Origin: an uncultured Bryobacteraceae bacterium
GTDB lineage: Bacteria; Acidobacteriota; Terriglobia; Bryobacterales; Bryobacteraceae
DNA length: 8,465 bases
Assembly: GCA_937921835.1 (NCBI GenBank)
Contig: CAKZVG010000756.1
Coordinates: 1-8,465, forward strand
Direction of reading: 5' to 3'
The notes under the pieces: generated by a model
Told to the model about the DNA's origin: nothing
What the model saw: the letters and a program-made list of their open reading frames with translations, nothing else
Databases searched by the model: none
Position numbers and translations under genes: made by a program
Shown: positions 1-7,305 of the stretch, piece by piece
Numbering within the stretch: position 1 is the first letter of the stretch
Layout: each line of letters begins with the position of its first letter

Positions 1-1
1 G

Positions 2-1963
2 CAGAGGCATCTCGGAGGCGACCCCGAGGCAATCGGAACAACCGTGCTGCTGGATGGCGCCGCGCACACCGTCGTCGGCGTCCTGCCGCGCCAGTTCCGC
101 TTCCCGTTCGAGCAGGTGGAGGTGCTGGCCGCCTGGGCCCCGCTGGCCGAGCAGGTGGCCGACCGGGGCGCGAAAGCGCGCTACCTGCGGGTGGTCGCGC
201 GGCTGGCGGAGGGCTCAAACCTCGCATCCGCGCGAGCCGAGATGGCGGCCATCGCCGCCCGGATCGCCGCCGAGCACGCGGCGAGCAACCGCGGCTACGA
301 CGTGAACGTCATGCCGCTGCCGGAGTTGTTCGTCGCCGACGTCCGCCCGGCCCTGCTCACGCTGCTCGCGGCGGTCGGCGCGGTGGCGCTGATCGCCTGC
401 GCCAACATCTCCAACCTCCTGTTGGCCCGCGGCGTCACACGCCGGCGGGAGATCGCGCTGAGACTCGCCCTGGGCGCCACAGGCGGGCGGATTGCCCGCC
501 TGCTGCTCGCCGAAAGCCTGCTGCTCGGGCTGGCGGGCGGCGCGGCCGGGTTGCTGCTGGCCGTACCCGCCGTCAAGCCCCTGGCGCGCGTGATCCCGAA
601 CCTTAACCTGCCTCTCCCGGGACTGGATTCGGTCCAGGTGGACTACCGCGTGGTTGGTTTCACCCTCGCACTCTCGCTGGCGGCGGCGCTGGTCGTCTGG
701 GTTGCGCCGTTGATTCAAACCCTCCGGCCGGACCTGCATGGCGATCTCAAGGAGGGAGCGCGGGGCGGCGGTGGGGATTTCCTGGGGCGGCGGTTGCGGG
801 CCTTGCTGGTGCTGTCGGAAGTCGCCCTGGCGGTTATGCTGGCCGTGGCCGCTGGGCTTGTTGCCCGTAGCTTCCGCTGGTTGAGCAACGCCGATCCGGG
901 CTTCCAGGTGGAGAATGCCCTCACGGCTCGCGTGACGCTCCCGGCGGCGAGGTACCCGCGCGACAAACGTCCCGAGTTCCTGCGCCGGCTGGCGGTGCGG
1001 CTGGCGGAACTCCCCGGGGTACGCGGAGTGGCGGCCGCCAATTACGTCCCGCTTGACGGGCTGTGGGGCGTGGTCCGGTTCCGCATTGAGGGCCGGATCG
1101 AGGACGACGGCGAGTGGTTGACCGCCAACGACATGGTCGTGACCCCAACGTATTTCCAGGTTATGGGCATTCCGCTCCTTCAGGGAAGGTATTTCGCGGC
1201 GGGCGACAACGAGGGCGCTCCGCGCGTGGCCGTGGTCAACCAGGCCCTCGCGCAGCGGTTGTGGAAAGGCCAGGACCCGGCCGGGGCGCGCCTGCGGCTG
1301 GATGGCGAAGGTCCGGAGGCGCAGCCCCTGACGGTGATTGGGGTGGTGGGCAATGTGCGCCACTTCGATGTCGGAGCCGAGGCGCCCGGGGAGTTGTACC
1401 GGTGCCATCCGCAGGCGCCGCCGGTCTCGATGGCGGTGATCGTCCGCACCGCGGGACCGCCGTCAGGTCTCGCCGGGGCCGTGCGCGAGGCGGTGCGCGA
1501 CATCGATCCGCAGCTTGCCACCTACAACATCCAGACGCTCGGCGAGGTCGCGGATAAGTCCCTCTGGGCCACCCGCCTTTCGGTGACGCTGTTCAGCCTC
1601 TTCTCGGCGCTGGCCTTGTTTCTCGCGGCGCTGGGAGTTTATGGGGTGTCCTCCTACGCGGTGGCGCAGCGTTCGCGCGAGATCGGGCTGCGGCTGGCGC
1701 TGGGGGCAAGTCCCGCCCGGATCGCCGGGCTGGTGACCGGCCGCGGCGTGGCGCTGGCCGCCTCGGGGGCGGCCGCCGGATTGGTGGGCGCGCACGCTCT
1801 CGGGCGCTTGCTGGCGGCGGTGCTTCCGGGCGTGCGGCCCTTCGACCCGCTGGTTTACGGCGGCTCGGCGGCGCTGCTGCTGGCCGTGGCGTGCGCCGCC
1901 AACCTGATGCCGGCGCTGCGCGCGGCGCGGGTAGACCCGGCTGAGGCCCTGCGGCACGAGTGA
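2..1963 (+). CDS. ADOP-family MacB/FtsX-like permease, 5'-truncated by the window edge
   Basis: Inner-membrane permease of the acidobacterial duplicated orphan permease type: two MacB-like periplasmic domains and two FtsX-like membrane domains in one chain, typically without a linked ATPase. The frame is open from base 2; the codons before GTG 44 encode GDPEAIG followed by VLLDG, a conserved part of the first periplasmic domain, so 44 is not the start. About 653 residues are visible; from the family's usual length roughly 200 are missing (N-terminal cytoplasmic region and first membrane helix). Visible order, fragment numbering: end of periplasmic domain 1 (to ~115); hydrophobic helices at ~117-142, 167-191, 217-241 and 268-288; periplasmic domain 2 (~300-510); helices at ~526-555, 580-605 and 617-640; C-terminal RVDPAEALRHE, typical of the family. 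Internal duplication shows as REIALRLALGA (446-478) and REIGLRLALGA (1676-1708). No ATPase gene is visible. Cargo is unknown; efflux or lipoprotein/peptide export is only inferred from MacB. No frameshift seen. Confidence 0.96.
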   Translation, partial: QRHLGGDPEAIGTTVLLDGAAHTVVGVLPRQFRFPFEQVEVLAAWAPLAEQVADRGAKARYLRVVARLAEGSNLASARAEMAAIAARIAAEHAASNRGYDVNVMPLPELFVADVRPALLTLLAAVGAVALIACANISNLLLARGVTRRREIALRLALGATGGRIARLLLAESLLLGLAGGAAGLLLAVPAVKPLARVIPNLNLPLPGLDSVQVDYRVVGFTLALSLAAALVVWVAPLIQTLRPDLHGDLKEGARGGGGDFLGRRLRALLVLSEVALAVMLAVAAGLVARSFRWLSNADPGFQVENALTARVTLPAARYPRDKRPEFLRRLAVRLAELPGVRGVAAANYVPLDGLWGVVRFRIEGRIEDDGEWLTANDMVVTPTYFQVMGIPLLQGRYFAAGDNEGAPRVAVVNQALAQRLWKGQDPAGARLRLDGEGPEAQPLTVIGVVGNVRHFDVGAEAPGELYRCHPQAPPVSMAVIVRTAGPPSGLAGAVREAVRDIDPQLATYNIQTLGEVADKSLWATRLSVTLFSLFSALALFLAALGVYGVSSYAVAQRSREIGLRLALGASPARIAGLVTGRGVALAASGAAAGLVGAHALGRLLAAVLPGVRPFDPLVYGGSAALLLAVACAANLMPALRAARVDPAEALRHE

Positions 1964-2016
1964 ACCGCCCGTCTGGACGATTCCCTGCTCGCCGCGCCCT
2001 GGAGCCGAAGCCGTCC
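1964..2016. other. Short convergent intergenic gap
   Basis: This is the 53-base gap between the stop codons of the permease and the convergent phosphoesterase gene. A terminator would be expected, but I see no stable GC stem followed by a T-run on either strand. The only complementary arms are a five-base pair (GGACG near 1973 and CGTCC near 2012) separated by more than 30 bases, too weak to call a terminator. Confidence 0.5.
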
Positions 2017-4569
2017 TCAGCGCTCGCCGTCTTCGAGATCCATCGACAGGGGCGCGAAAACCGAACGGCGCGGTTCCGGATACGGCCTATCCCAACCCTT
2101 GATCTGCCCCCAGAGGATGCGGTTCAGCCGCTCGGTGGGCGCCGCGTCGGGGGTGTCGAAAAACATGTTCTGCGAATCGATGGCCGCGCGCAACGGCTCG
2201 CCCGAGAGCGCCGAAAGCGGCGGATTCAGCTCGTCGAGCGGCTGCTTGGGAAGAACCGCGGTGTAGCCGGTGAAATCCGGGGTATCGGTGAAGGACGCCC
2301 GCATGTCGGTCGCGATCAGGTCGAACAGCGTCAGCGAGGGCAGCCCGAGAATCAGTTCGATGGTCTTGAGCATGCCGGGCTGCGAGTAGAACGTCGAATC
2401 GACGAAGCCGCGCCGCGCATAGGGACTCACCACCAGCGCCGTCGTCCGGTGCCCGTCGACGTGGTCCACGCCGTTCTGCGCGTCGTCCTCCACCACGAAA
2501 ACCGCCATCTTTTTCCAGAACGGCGTCTTGGTGAGCCCCTCCACGATCTGCCCCAGCGCGAGGTCGTTGTCGGCCACCATAGCCTTGGGGCTCGAGGCGC
2601 CCGGACGCGCGCCGAAGGTGTGATTGCAGGGAAGCTGGAGGATGACGAAGTTGGGCATCGATCCTTCCCGCCGCCAGCGGTCCACGTCGGCCAGGAAGAT
2701 TTGCGCGCGCACGACGTCGGGGACCGAATTTGTGTAGGGCGGGTAGTTTCTGGCCAGGATGCGGTTGAGCGGCTTGAGCGGCGCCGTGATGTTCCACTCG
2801 CGGCTGAAGTCCTCGCCCTTTTTCCAGCGCTCGAACAGTTGCGCGCGCAGTTCCACCGGTTCGCTGAGGCGCCCGGCGTACTCGCCGTAGACCCGCACCG
2901 ACTTCTTCATGCGCAGCGCGGCGTCCCAGATGAAACCGGTGGCCGAATAGGCGATCGGGTCCGTGCCGTCGAAGGGATAGCTCCGCCCCAGGTATCCGGG
3001 CCAGAGGCAGTAATCGGTTTCGTTGGCCTGAGTAAGCCACTGGTGGCCGTCGCCGCTGTTGCCGCCGGTGGCGTAAAAGTTGTCGTAGAGGACGAATTGC
3101 CTCGCCAGGCGGTGTTGGTTCGGCGTGACGTCCTCGCCGAACATCACCAGGCTGGGATCGCCGTTGCCCTCCGGCATGTCGCCGAAGACCTGGTCGTAGG
3201 TGCGGTTTTCCTTGATGATGAAGACCACGTGCTCGATGAACGAGGGTTCGCCCGCTCGTTCCGGAATCGCGGTGGGTCTGGCGTCCTTGCGGGCGGCGGT
3301 GGGGGAAAGCGGGCGCGCGGCGAGATGATTGTTCTCGGCCACGGCGGTCGAATAGCTGGCCAGTTGCGCCTCGCCGGGCACCTCCAGCACCGCCACCGAT
3401 CCGCGATAGGCGTGCACGTAGCGCTTGCGGGGCTCGTCGCGCCAGCCGGATCCCGCGCCGAGCAGCGTCGCCACGGCCAGATGCTTGCCGTCGGCGCTGA
3501 GCGCGAGATCGTTGGGATACCAGGCGGTGGGGATGAAGCCGCGCACCGCCCCGCTGGCGGCGCTCATCACCGCCACGGCATTCAGCCCTCCGCACGCCAC
3601 GTAGAGCGTTGTTCCTTCGGCGTTGAGCGCCAGCGCCGTCGGCGCCACCCCCGGCACGGTGTGTCCGAAGGGGCGGATGGGCGTCGTGCGCAGCAGTTTG
3701 CGCGCCTTGGTGTCGATCACCGACACCGAGTCGCCATTGCCGTTGGCGACATAGAGCCGCCCGCGGGACTCGTCCCAGGCGAGCGCCGTCGGGTGCAGCC
3801 CGGTTTGGACCGAGGCGAGCGTGGCGCCGCTTGCGAGGTCCAGCAACTGCACCGTTCCGCTGGAGGCGATGCCGCGCGCATCGACCACGACGCGGTCCGC
3901 CTTCGGATCCAGGCCGGTGGGGAGCGTCTCATCGTCCGGACGCGGAATGCGCCCGCCCCAGTTGCTCACCCAAGCCTGCGCGCCGTCGGCGCGGATGGCC
4001 GCCGCGAATGGCGCAATGCCGGTGTGGACGCGGCGCAGCAGCTTCCCAGGGTCGTTCAGATCGAGAACCGCCAGCTCGTTGGCGTGCGTCAGCGGAACCA
4101 CGGCGATGCGCTGGCCCTGCCCGTTGGCCTTCCGCGCCGCGGCGGGAGCGCCGGTAAGGTGCTTTGCGCCCAGATCCCAGCTCGCCGGCGAACCGCCGCC
4201 GCCGGTCATCCACAGCCGCGCCGCATCCTTGGGCGCGAAGGCTGCGAGAATCCGCCCGGACTGTGGATCGCGGCGCAAGCCCTGAAGTCCCGAAGCGCCG
4301 TCCACGGCCAGCCGCTCGAGGACCTGGTTCCGGCGCCAGTCCAGGCGTGAGAGATGACGCGCCCCGAGCACCCACAACTCCGCCGGGCCGGCGCCAAACG
4401 CCACGCCATAGACCCGCCCCTCGAACACGCTTTGCAGTCCCGCCGGCGTGATCGCCTGGCGGGTGGTGATGACGCCCGGATCGGAGACCGCGCGCCGGGG
4501 CTGAGGAAGTTCCTGCGCCGGCAGGGAAGCGGCGAGCAGGATCGGGATCACAACCGCGTGGAGGAGCAT
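2017..4569 (-). CDS. Secreted YVTN beta-propeller / phosphoesterase (PF04185-type) protein
   Basis: Exported two-domain hydrolase of about 850 residues. Residues 1-20 form a signal peptide (MLLHAVVIPILLAASLPAQ), cleavage probably near SLPA-QELP. Residues ~30-430 are a YncE/YVTN-like propeller with blade strands such as AWVSNWGG (~199), RLYVANGNGDSVSVID (~271) and TLYVACGG (~322). Residues ~445-770 match the phosphoesterase family that includes phospholipase C and acid phosphatase AcpA: KENRTYDQVFGD with E454/N455 as metal-site residues, GGNSGDGHQW with S505 as candidate nucleophile, NHT with H650, and EDDAQNGVDHVDGH (E694-H707) as the second metal/histidine cluster. The residue order matches AcpA (Glu-Asn, Ser, His, Asp-Glu); the exact assignment is inferred. 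The tail (NRILW...IKGWDRPYP) is usual for this subgroup as I remember it. Asn stands before H650 where I expect Asp. Substrate unknown; it acts outside the cytoplasm. ATG 4569 is preferred because it begins the signal peptide; an in-frame TTG at 4578 adds three residues. Neither has a well-spaced Shine-Dalgarno. It is divergent from the lyase gene. Confidence 0.95.
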   Translation of the reverse strand: MLLHAVVIPILLAASLPAQELPQPRRAVSDPGVITTRQAITPAGLQSVFEGRVYGVAFGAGPAELWVLGARHLSRLDWRRNQVLERLAVDGASGLQGLRRDPQSGRILAAFAPKDAARLWMTGGGGSPASWDLGAKHLTGAPAAARKANGQGQRIAVVPLTHANELAVLDLNDPGKLLRRVHTGIAPFAAAIRADGAQAWVSNWGGRIPRPDDETLPTGLDPKADRVVVDARGIASSGTVQLLDLASGATLASVQTGLHPTALAWDESRGRLYVANGNGDSVSVIDTKARKLLRTTPIRPFGHTVPGVAPTALALNAEGTTLYVACGGLNAVAVMSAASGAVRGFIPTAWYPNDLALSADGKHLAVATLLGAGSGWRDEPRKRYVHAYRGSVAVLEVPGEAQLASYSTAVAENNHLAARPLSPTAARKDARPTAIPERAGEPSFIEHVVFIIKENRTYDQVFGDMPEGNGDPSLVMFGEDVTPNQHRLARQFVLYDNFYATGGNSGDGHQWLTQANETDYCLWPGYLGRSYPFDGTDPIAYSATGFIWDAALRMKKSVRVYGEYAGRLSEPVELRAQLFERWKKGEDFSREWNITAPLKPLNRILARNYPPYTNSVPDVVRAQIFLADVDRWRREGSMPNFVILQLPCNHTFGARPGASSPKAMVADNDLALGQIVEGLTKTPFWKKMAVFVVEDDAQNGVDHVDGHRTTALVVSPYARRGFVDSTFYSQPGMLKTIELILGLPSLTLFDLIATDMRASFTDTPDFTGYTAVLPKQPLDELNPPLSALSGEPLRAAIDSQNMFFDTPDAAPTERLNRILWGQIKGWDRPYPEPRRSVFAPLSMDLEDGER

Positions 4570-4577
4570 ACCTAACA

Positions 4578-4583
4578 ATCATA
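4578..4583 (-). promoter_or_regulatory. Candidate -10 element for the phosphoesterase gene
   Basis: The minus strand reads TATGAT here, one mismatch from the TATAAT consensus, and it ends eight bases before ATG 4569. A transcript starting the usual 6-8 bases downstream would begin at or within about three bases of that ATG, giving a nearly leaderless message. This agrees with the lack of a Shine-Dalgarno sequence. The nearest -35-like TTGTCA has a 22-base spacer, longer than optimal, so this is a tentative call. Confidence 0.25.
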
Positions 4584-4698
4584 CCGGCGCGCGGAGCGGT
4601 GGAGATGACAATTCAATCAATACGGGCGCCCGCAGCGCGGAGAAGAGCCGCATTCAATTGCGCGCGACGGGCGGCTGGCCGCGCCCGGGCCAACTGGC

Positions 4699-4710
4699 GG
4701 TGAATTCACC
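4699..4710. promoter_or_regulatory. Perfect 12-base palindrome GGTGAATTCACC, candidate operator
   Basis: GGTGAATTCACC is exactly self-complementary and lies 51 bases upstream of the lyase ATG, inside the divergent spacer. Its size and symmetry suit a dimeric helix-turn-helix regulator. No regulator gene is visible nearby and only one copy is seen in the window, so the operator role is inferred. Confidence 0.35.
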
Positions 4711-4761
4711 CGGCAGCCTTCCGCAGCGCGGGCAATCGTGGCATGCTGAAGACAAGTCCAT

Positions 4762-7305
4762 ATGCGTCTTGTGCTTGCGTTTGCTTTCGCGGCGCTGGCC
4801 GCCTGTGCCCAGCCGCGCACCCTTCTCGATCAGTCCGACTTCGAGCGGATCGGGCAACTGGCCCGCTCCAGCAGTTGGGCGGCGGGCGTCCGCGACGGGA
4901 TCCTGAGCGCGGCGGACGGCTGGCAGGCCGCGCACCTGGCGCGATTCGGTCTGCGCGAGTGGGCGCTGCCGCCCGAGGGCGGCCAGTGGAGCCACTGGTA
5001 CGTCTGCCCCACGCACGGGCTGAGCCTGACCTACCGCCCGCCGAACGAACACCTTTGTCCGCGCGGGCACGCCGTTACGGGCGACCGCTACGACCGCGTC
5101 ATCTACAGCCGGCGCAATTCCGACAACGCCGCCGGAGCGCGCGACAACGCCCTGGCCTACCGCTTCACGGGCAAGATCGAGTACGCCCGCGCCGCGGCGC
5201 GCATCCTGCTCGCCTATGCCGGGGTCTACGGCGGCTGGCCGATTCACGACACCACCGACCGCATCGACTGGCGCACCGGCGGACGCGCGTTTTCGCAGAC
5301 GCTGGACGAATCGGTGTGGCTCATCCCGATGACCTGGGCCTACGACCTGATCGCCGATTCCGGAGTGCTGAACGCCGAGCAGCGGCGCCTCATCGAAAAC
5401 GATCTGCTGCGCGCCGCCGTCGCGGTCATCGAGCGCAACGACGCCGGCAAGAGCAACTGGCAGTCCTGGCACAACGCCGCCATCGGCGCGGTGGGCTTTG
5501 CGCTGGGCGACCAGGAACTGATCGCGCGCGCCATCGGCGGCAAGAGCGGCTTCCGCTTCCAGATGCGCGAAAGCGTCTTCGAGGAAGGCTTCTGGTACGA
5601 AGGCGCATGGGGCTATCACTTCTATGCGCTCGATCCGCTGCTCCAGCTTGCCGAGATGGCTTTCCGCAACGGAATCGATCTCTTCGCCGAGCTGAGCCTG
5701 CGCAAGATGTTCGAGGCGCCGCTGCGCTTCGCCCTGCCCGACGGCAGCCTGCCGCAGTTCAACGACAGCGGATCGGTGAACGTTTTCAACTACGACCGCT
5801 TCTATGAGGCGGCCTACCACCGCTACGAGGACCCGCTCTTCCTCTCCGTGCTGGGACGCCGGGCGCGCGGGCGCGAGGCGCTGTTCTGGGGTAAGGAATC
5901 GGTCGAGGGCGGAACGCGCCTGGAACTCGCCAGCGAAGTCTTCCCGGTTTCCGGCAACGCCATCCTGCGCGCGCCCGGCTCCGATCACACCATCGCCTTC
6001 AAGTTCGGTCCGCACGGCGGCGGGCACGGGCATTACGACAAGCTGAACTTCATCTCCTACGCGCTGGGCGGAATCATGGCGGTCGATCCCGGCACGCAGC
6101 CCTACGGCGCGCCGACTCACAATACTTGGGACAAAATGACGGTGGCGCATAACACCGTCGTGGTCGACGAGCAGAGGCAGGCGGAGGCTACGGGAGCGCT
6201 GCTGGCGTTTGCCTCGGAGGGACCCATGACGGCGGTGCGCGCCAACGCGGGACCGGCCTACCGCCAGGCCTCGCTCGTGCGCACCCTGTTTCTGACGCCC
6301 GAATACGCGGTCGACCATTTCGCCGCACAGGCCACCGACGGCGCTGAGCACGCCTACGACTGGGTGTATCACAACTACGGGCGGCTTTCCCCGGCGTTCG
6401 CCACGCAGCCTTATGACGCCCTTCCAAAGACCAACGGCTACCAGCATCTTACCGGCGCGGCGGCCGCCAGTCCCGGCGGCGACTGGGAAGTGATCTTTGA
6501 TATGAACGCCGGCTTACTCGGCAACTTCGGCTCTATTTATGTGAATAAGCCCGAGATACGCGCGACTTACCAGTATTCCCGCGACCTGGCTTACTCGGGC
6601 AACTTCTCGGGGAAGGCGTCGGCGGATTTCAGCGCCGCCGAGGGCTACGCTCTCTTCAGCACGCCGGTGCTTTCCGGCCAGCCGCAGGAGAAACCCGCCG
6701 GACTGCGGGTGATGGTGTACGGCGACGGCTCCGGGCACCGGCTGGCGCTGCGCCTGAACGACTCGGCCGGCGAGCGGTTCGTCTACACCGTGGGCGCGGT
6801 CGACTGGACCGGCTGGCGCGAAATCGAAGCCGCCAGCCCGGAGGAATGGACGCACTACCTGGGCAACAACGACGGCGTCTTCGACCCGCCGGTGCGCACG
6901 GTGTCAATCGAACTGACGTACGTCTCCGGCGGTCCCCGGCAGACCACGCTCTATGTGGACGATATCGCGATCGGCTACCCGGAGCAAGGCTGGGTGGCGG
7001 TGGCGGATTTCGAGCGGCAGCTCCGCAGCCTGCGCCTGCGGATGCTGGGCGCTCCGGCGACCACCGTGGTGACCGGCGATGGTCTCGGTCCGAATCTGAA
7101 CCAGCCGGTGCCTTTCGTCATGGCGCGCCGCAAAGGACGCGAGGCGCGCTTCGTGGCGGTGCTTGAACCATTCGCCGAAAAACCGCGCATCACCGGCTTC
7201 CGCGAAACCGCGCCGGGCGAATTCGAGGTCACCGCCGCCGGCTTCACGGACCGTTTCACCCTCGACGCCGGCGGGAACCTGCGCTTCGAGCGGACGCCGC
7301 GCTAA
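4762..7305 (+). CDS. Secreted heparinase II/III-like polysaccharide lyase with inserted jelly-roll module
   Basis: An 847-residue exported protein of the heparinase II/III-like / alginate-lyase superfamily, whose members cleave uronate-containing polysaccharides by beta-elimination. Export signal: MRLVLAFAFAALAACAQP; cleavage could be type I at ACA-Q or type II at the LAAC lipobox (C15). An N-terminal knuckle has C82-x2-H85 and C99-x3-H103. The alpha/alpha toroid spans ~110-370, with NWQSWHNAAIG (N232, H237, N238) and EEGFWYEGAWGYHFYAL (Y279, Y285), candidate catalytic Asn/His and Tyr. The beta-sandwich half begins near 385 and carries FGPHGGGHGHYDKLNF (H422, H424) and AHNTVVVD (H463), typical conserved core motifs. 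Residues ~607-745 look like a separate beta jelly-roll, with YGDGSGHRLALRLND, DWTGWREIE and LYVDDIAIG, after which the lyase beta-domain resumes (LRLRMLGAP, PFVMARRKG, FVAVLEPF). Exact substrate cannot be read from sequence. The start is ATG 4762; only a weak purine stretch (GAAGAC) precedes it. The stop overlaps the convergent beta-helix gene. No frameshift seen. Confidence 0.95.
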   Translation: MRLVLAFAFAALAACAQPRTLLDQSDFERIGQLARSSSWAAGVRDGILSAADGWQAAHLARFGLREWALPPEGGQWSHWYVCPTHGLSLTYRPPNEHLCPRGHAVTGDRYDRVIYSRRNSDNAAGARDNALAYRFTGKIEYARAAARILLAYAGVYGGWPIHDTTDRIDWRTGGRAFSQTLDESVWLIPMTWAYDLIADSGVLNAEQRRLIENDLLRAAVAVIERNDAGKSNWQSWHNAAIGAVGFALGDQELIARAIGGKSGFRFQMRESVFEEGFWYEGAWGYHFYALDPLLQLAEMAFRNGIDLFAELSLRKMFEAPLRFALPDGSLPQFNDSGSVNVFNYDRFYEAAYHRYEDPLFLSVLGRRARGREALFWGKESVEGGTRLELASEVFPVSGNAILRAPGSDHTIAFKFGPHGGGHGHYDKLNFISYALGGIMAVDPGTQPYGAPTHNTWDKMTVAHNTVVVDEQRQAEATGALLAFASEGPMTAVRANAGPAYRQASLVRTLFLTPEYAVDHFAAQATDGAEHAYDWVYHNYGRLSPAFATQPYDALPKTNGYQHLTGAAAASPGGDWEVIFDMNAGLLGNFGSIYVNKPEIRATYQYSRDLAYSGNFSGKASADFSAAEGYALFSTPVLSGQPQEKPAGLRVMVYGDGSGHRLALRLNDSAGERFVYTVGAVDWTGWREIEAASPEEWTHYLGNNDGVFDPPVRTVSIELTYVSGGPRQTTLYVDDIAIGYPEQGWVAVADFERQLRSLRLRMLGAPATTVVTGDGLGPNLNQPVPFVMARRKGREARFVAVLEPFAEKPRITGFRETAPGEFEVTAAGFTDRFTLDAGGNLRFERTPR

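Larger units (their letters stand above)
4570..4761. promoter_or_regulatory. Divergent intergenic spacer (phosphoesterase / heparinase-like lyase)
   Basis: These 192 bases separate the start codons of two divergent exported-enzyme genes, so promoters for both should lie here. The spacer contains AT-richer islands in an otherwise GC-rich setting: ATTCAAT occurs twice in the same orientation (4611-4617 and 4652-4658) and a perfect palindrome lies at 4699-4710. A weak GC hairpin can also form (TGGCC 4676-4680 with GGCCA 4688-4692). Reading frames in the spacer are overhangs of antisense frames and have no support as genes. I could not identify a convincing -35/-10 pair for the plus-strand gene. 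Confidence 0.6.

Noticed and set aside
215..1408. 397-codon minus-strand frame opposite the permease
   Set aside because: Same mirrored codon-phase relationship to the sense gene; low-complexity Arg/Gln/Gly-rich translation, while the sense strand has clear FtsX/MacB motifs.
446..1708. Two near-identical REI(A/G)LRLALGA segments as a possible DNA repeat
   Set aside because: They reflect the known internal duplication of FtsX-like domains in this permease family; the DNA has diverged at synonymous sites, so this is not a recent repeat.
1960..4350. 796-codon plus-strand open frame opposite the phosphoesterase gene, starting at a GTG overlapping the permease stop
   Set aside because: Its first codon positions pair with the third codon positions of the real minus-strand gene. 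GC-rich third positions exclude T at the start of antisense codons, so stops vanish. The translation is Arg/His/Gly-rich with no recognisable domain.
4623..4632. Ten-base GC palindrome CGGGCGCCCG in the divergent spacer
   Set aside because: Short all-GC palindromes are common in GC-rich DNA; there is no loop, T-run or second copy to make it a terminator or operator candidate.
4654..6447. 597-codon minus-strand frame opposite the lyase, extending into the divergent spacer
   Set aside because: Same mirrored phase explanation; no domain, no plausible start context, and the sense strand is a well-supported lyase.
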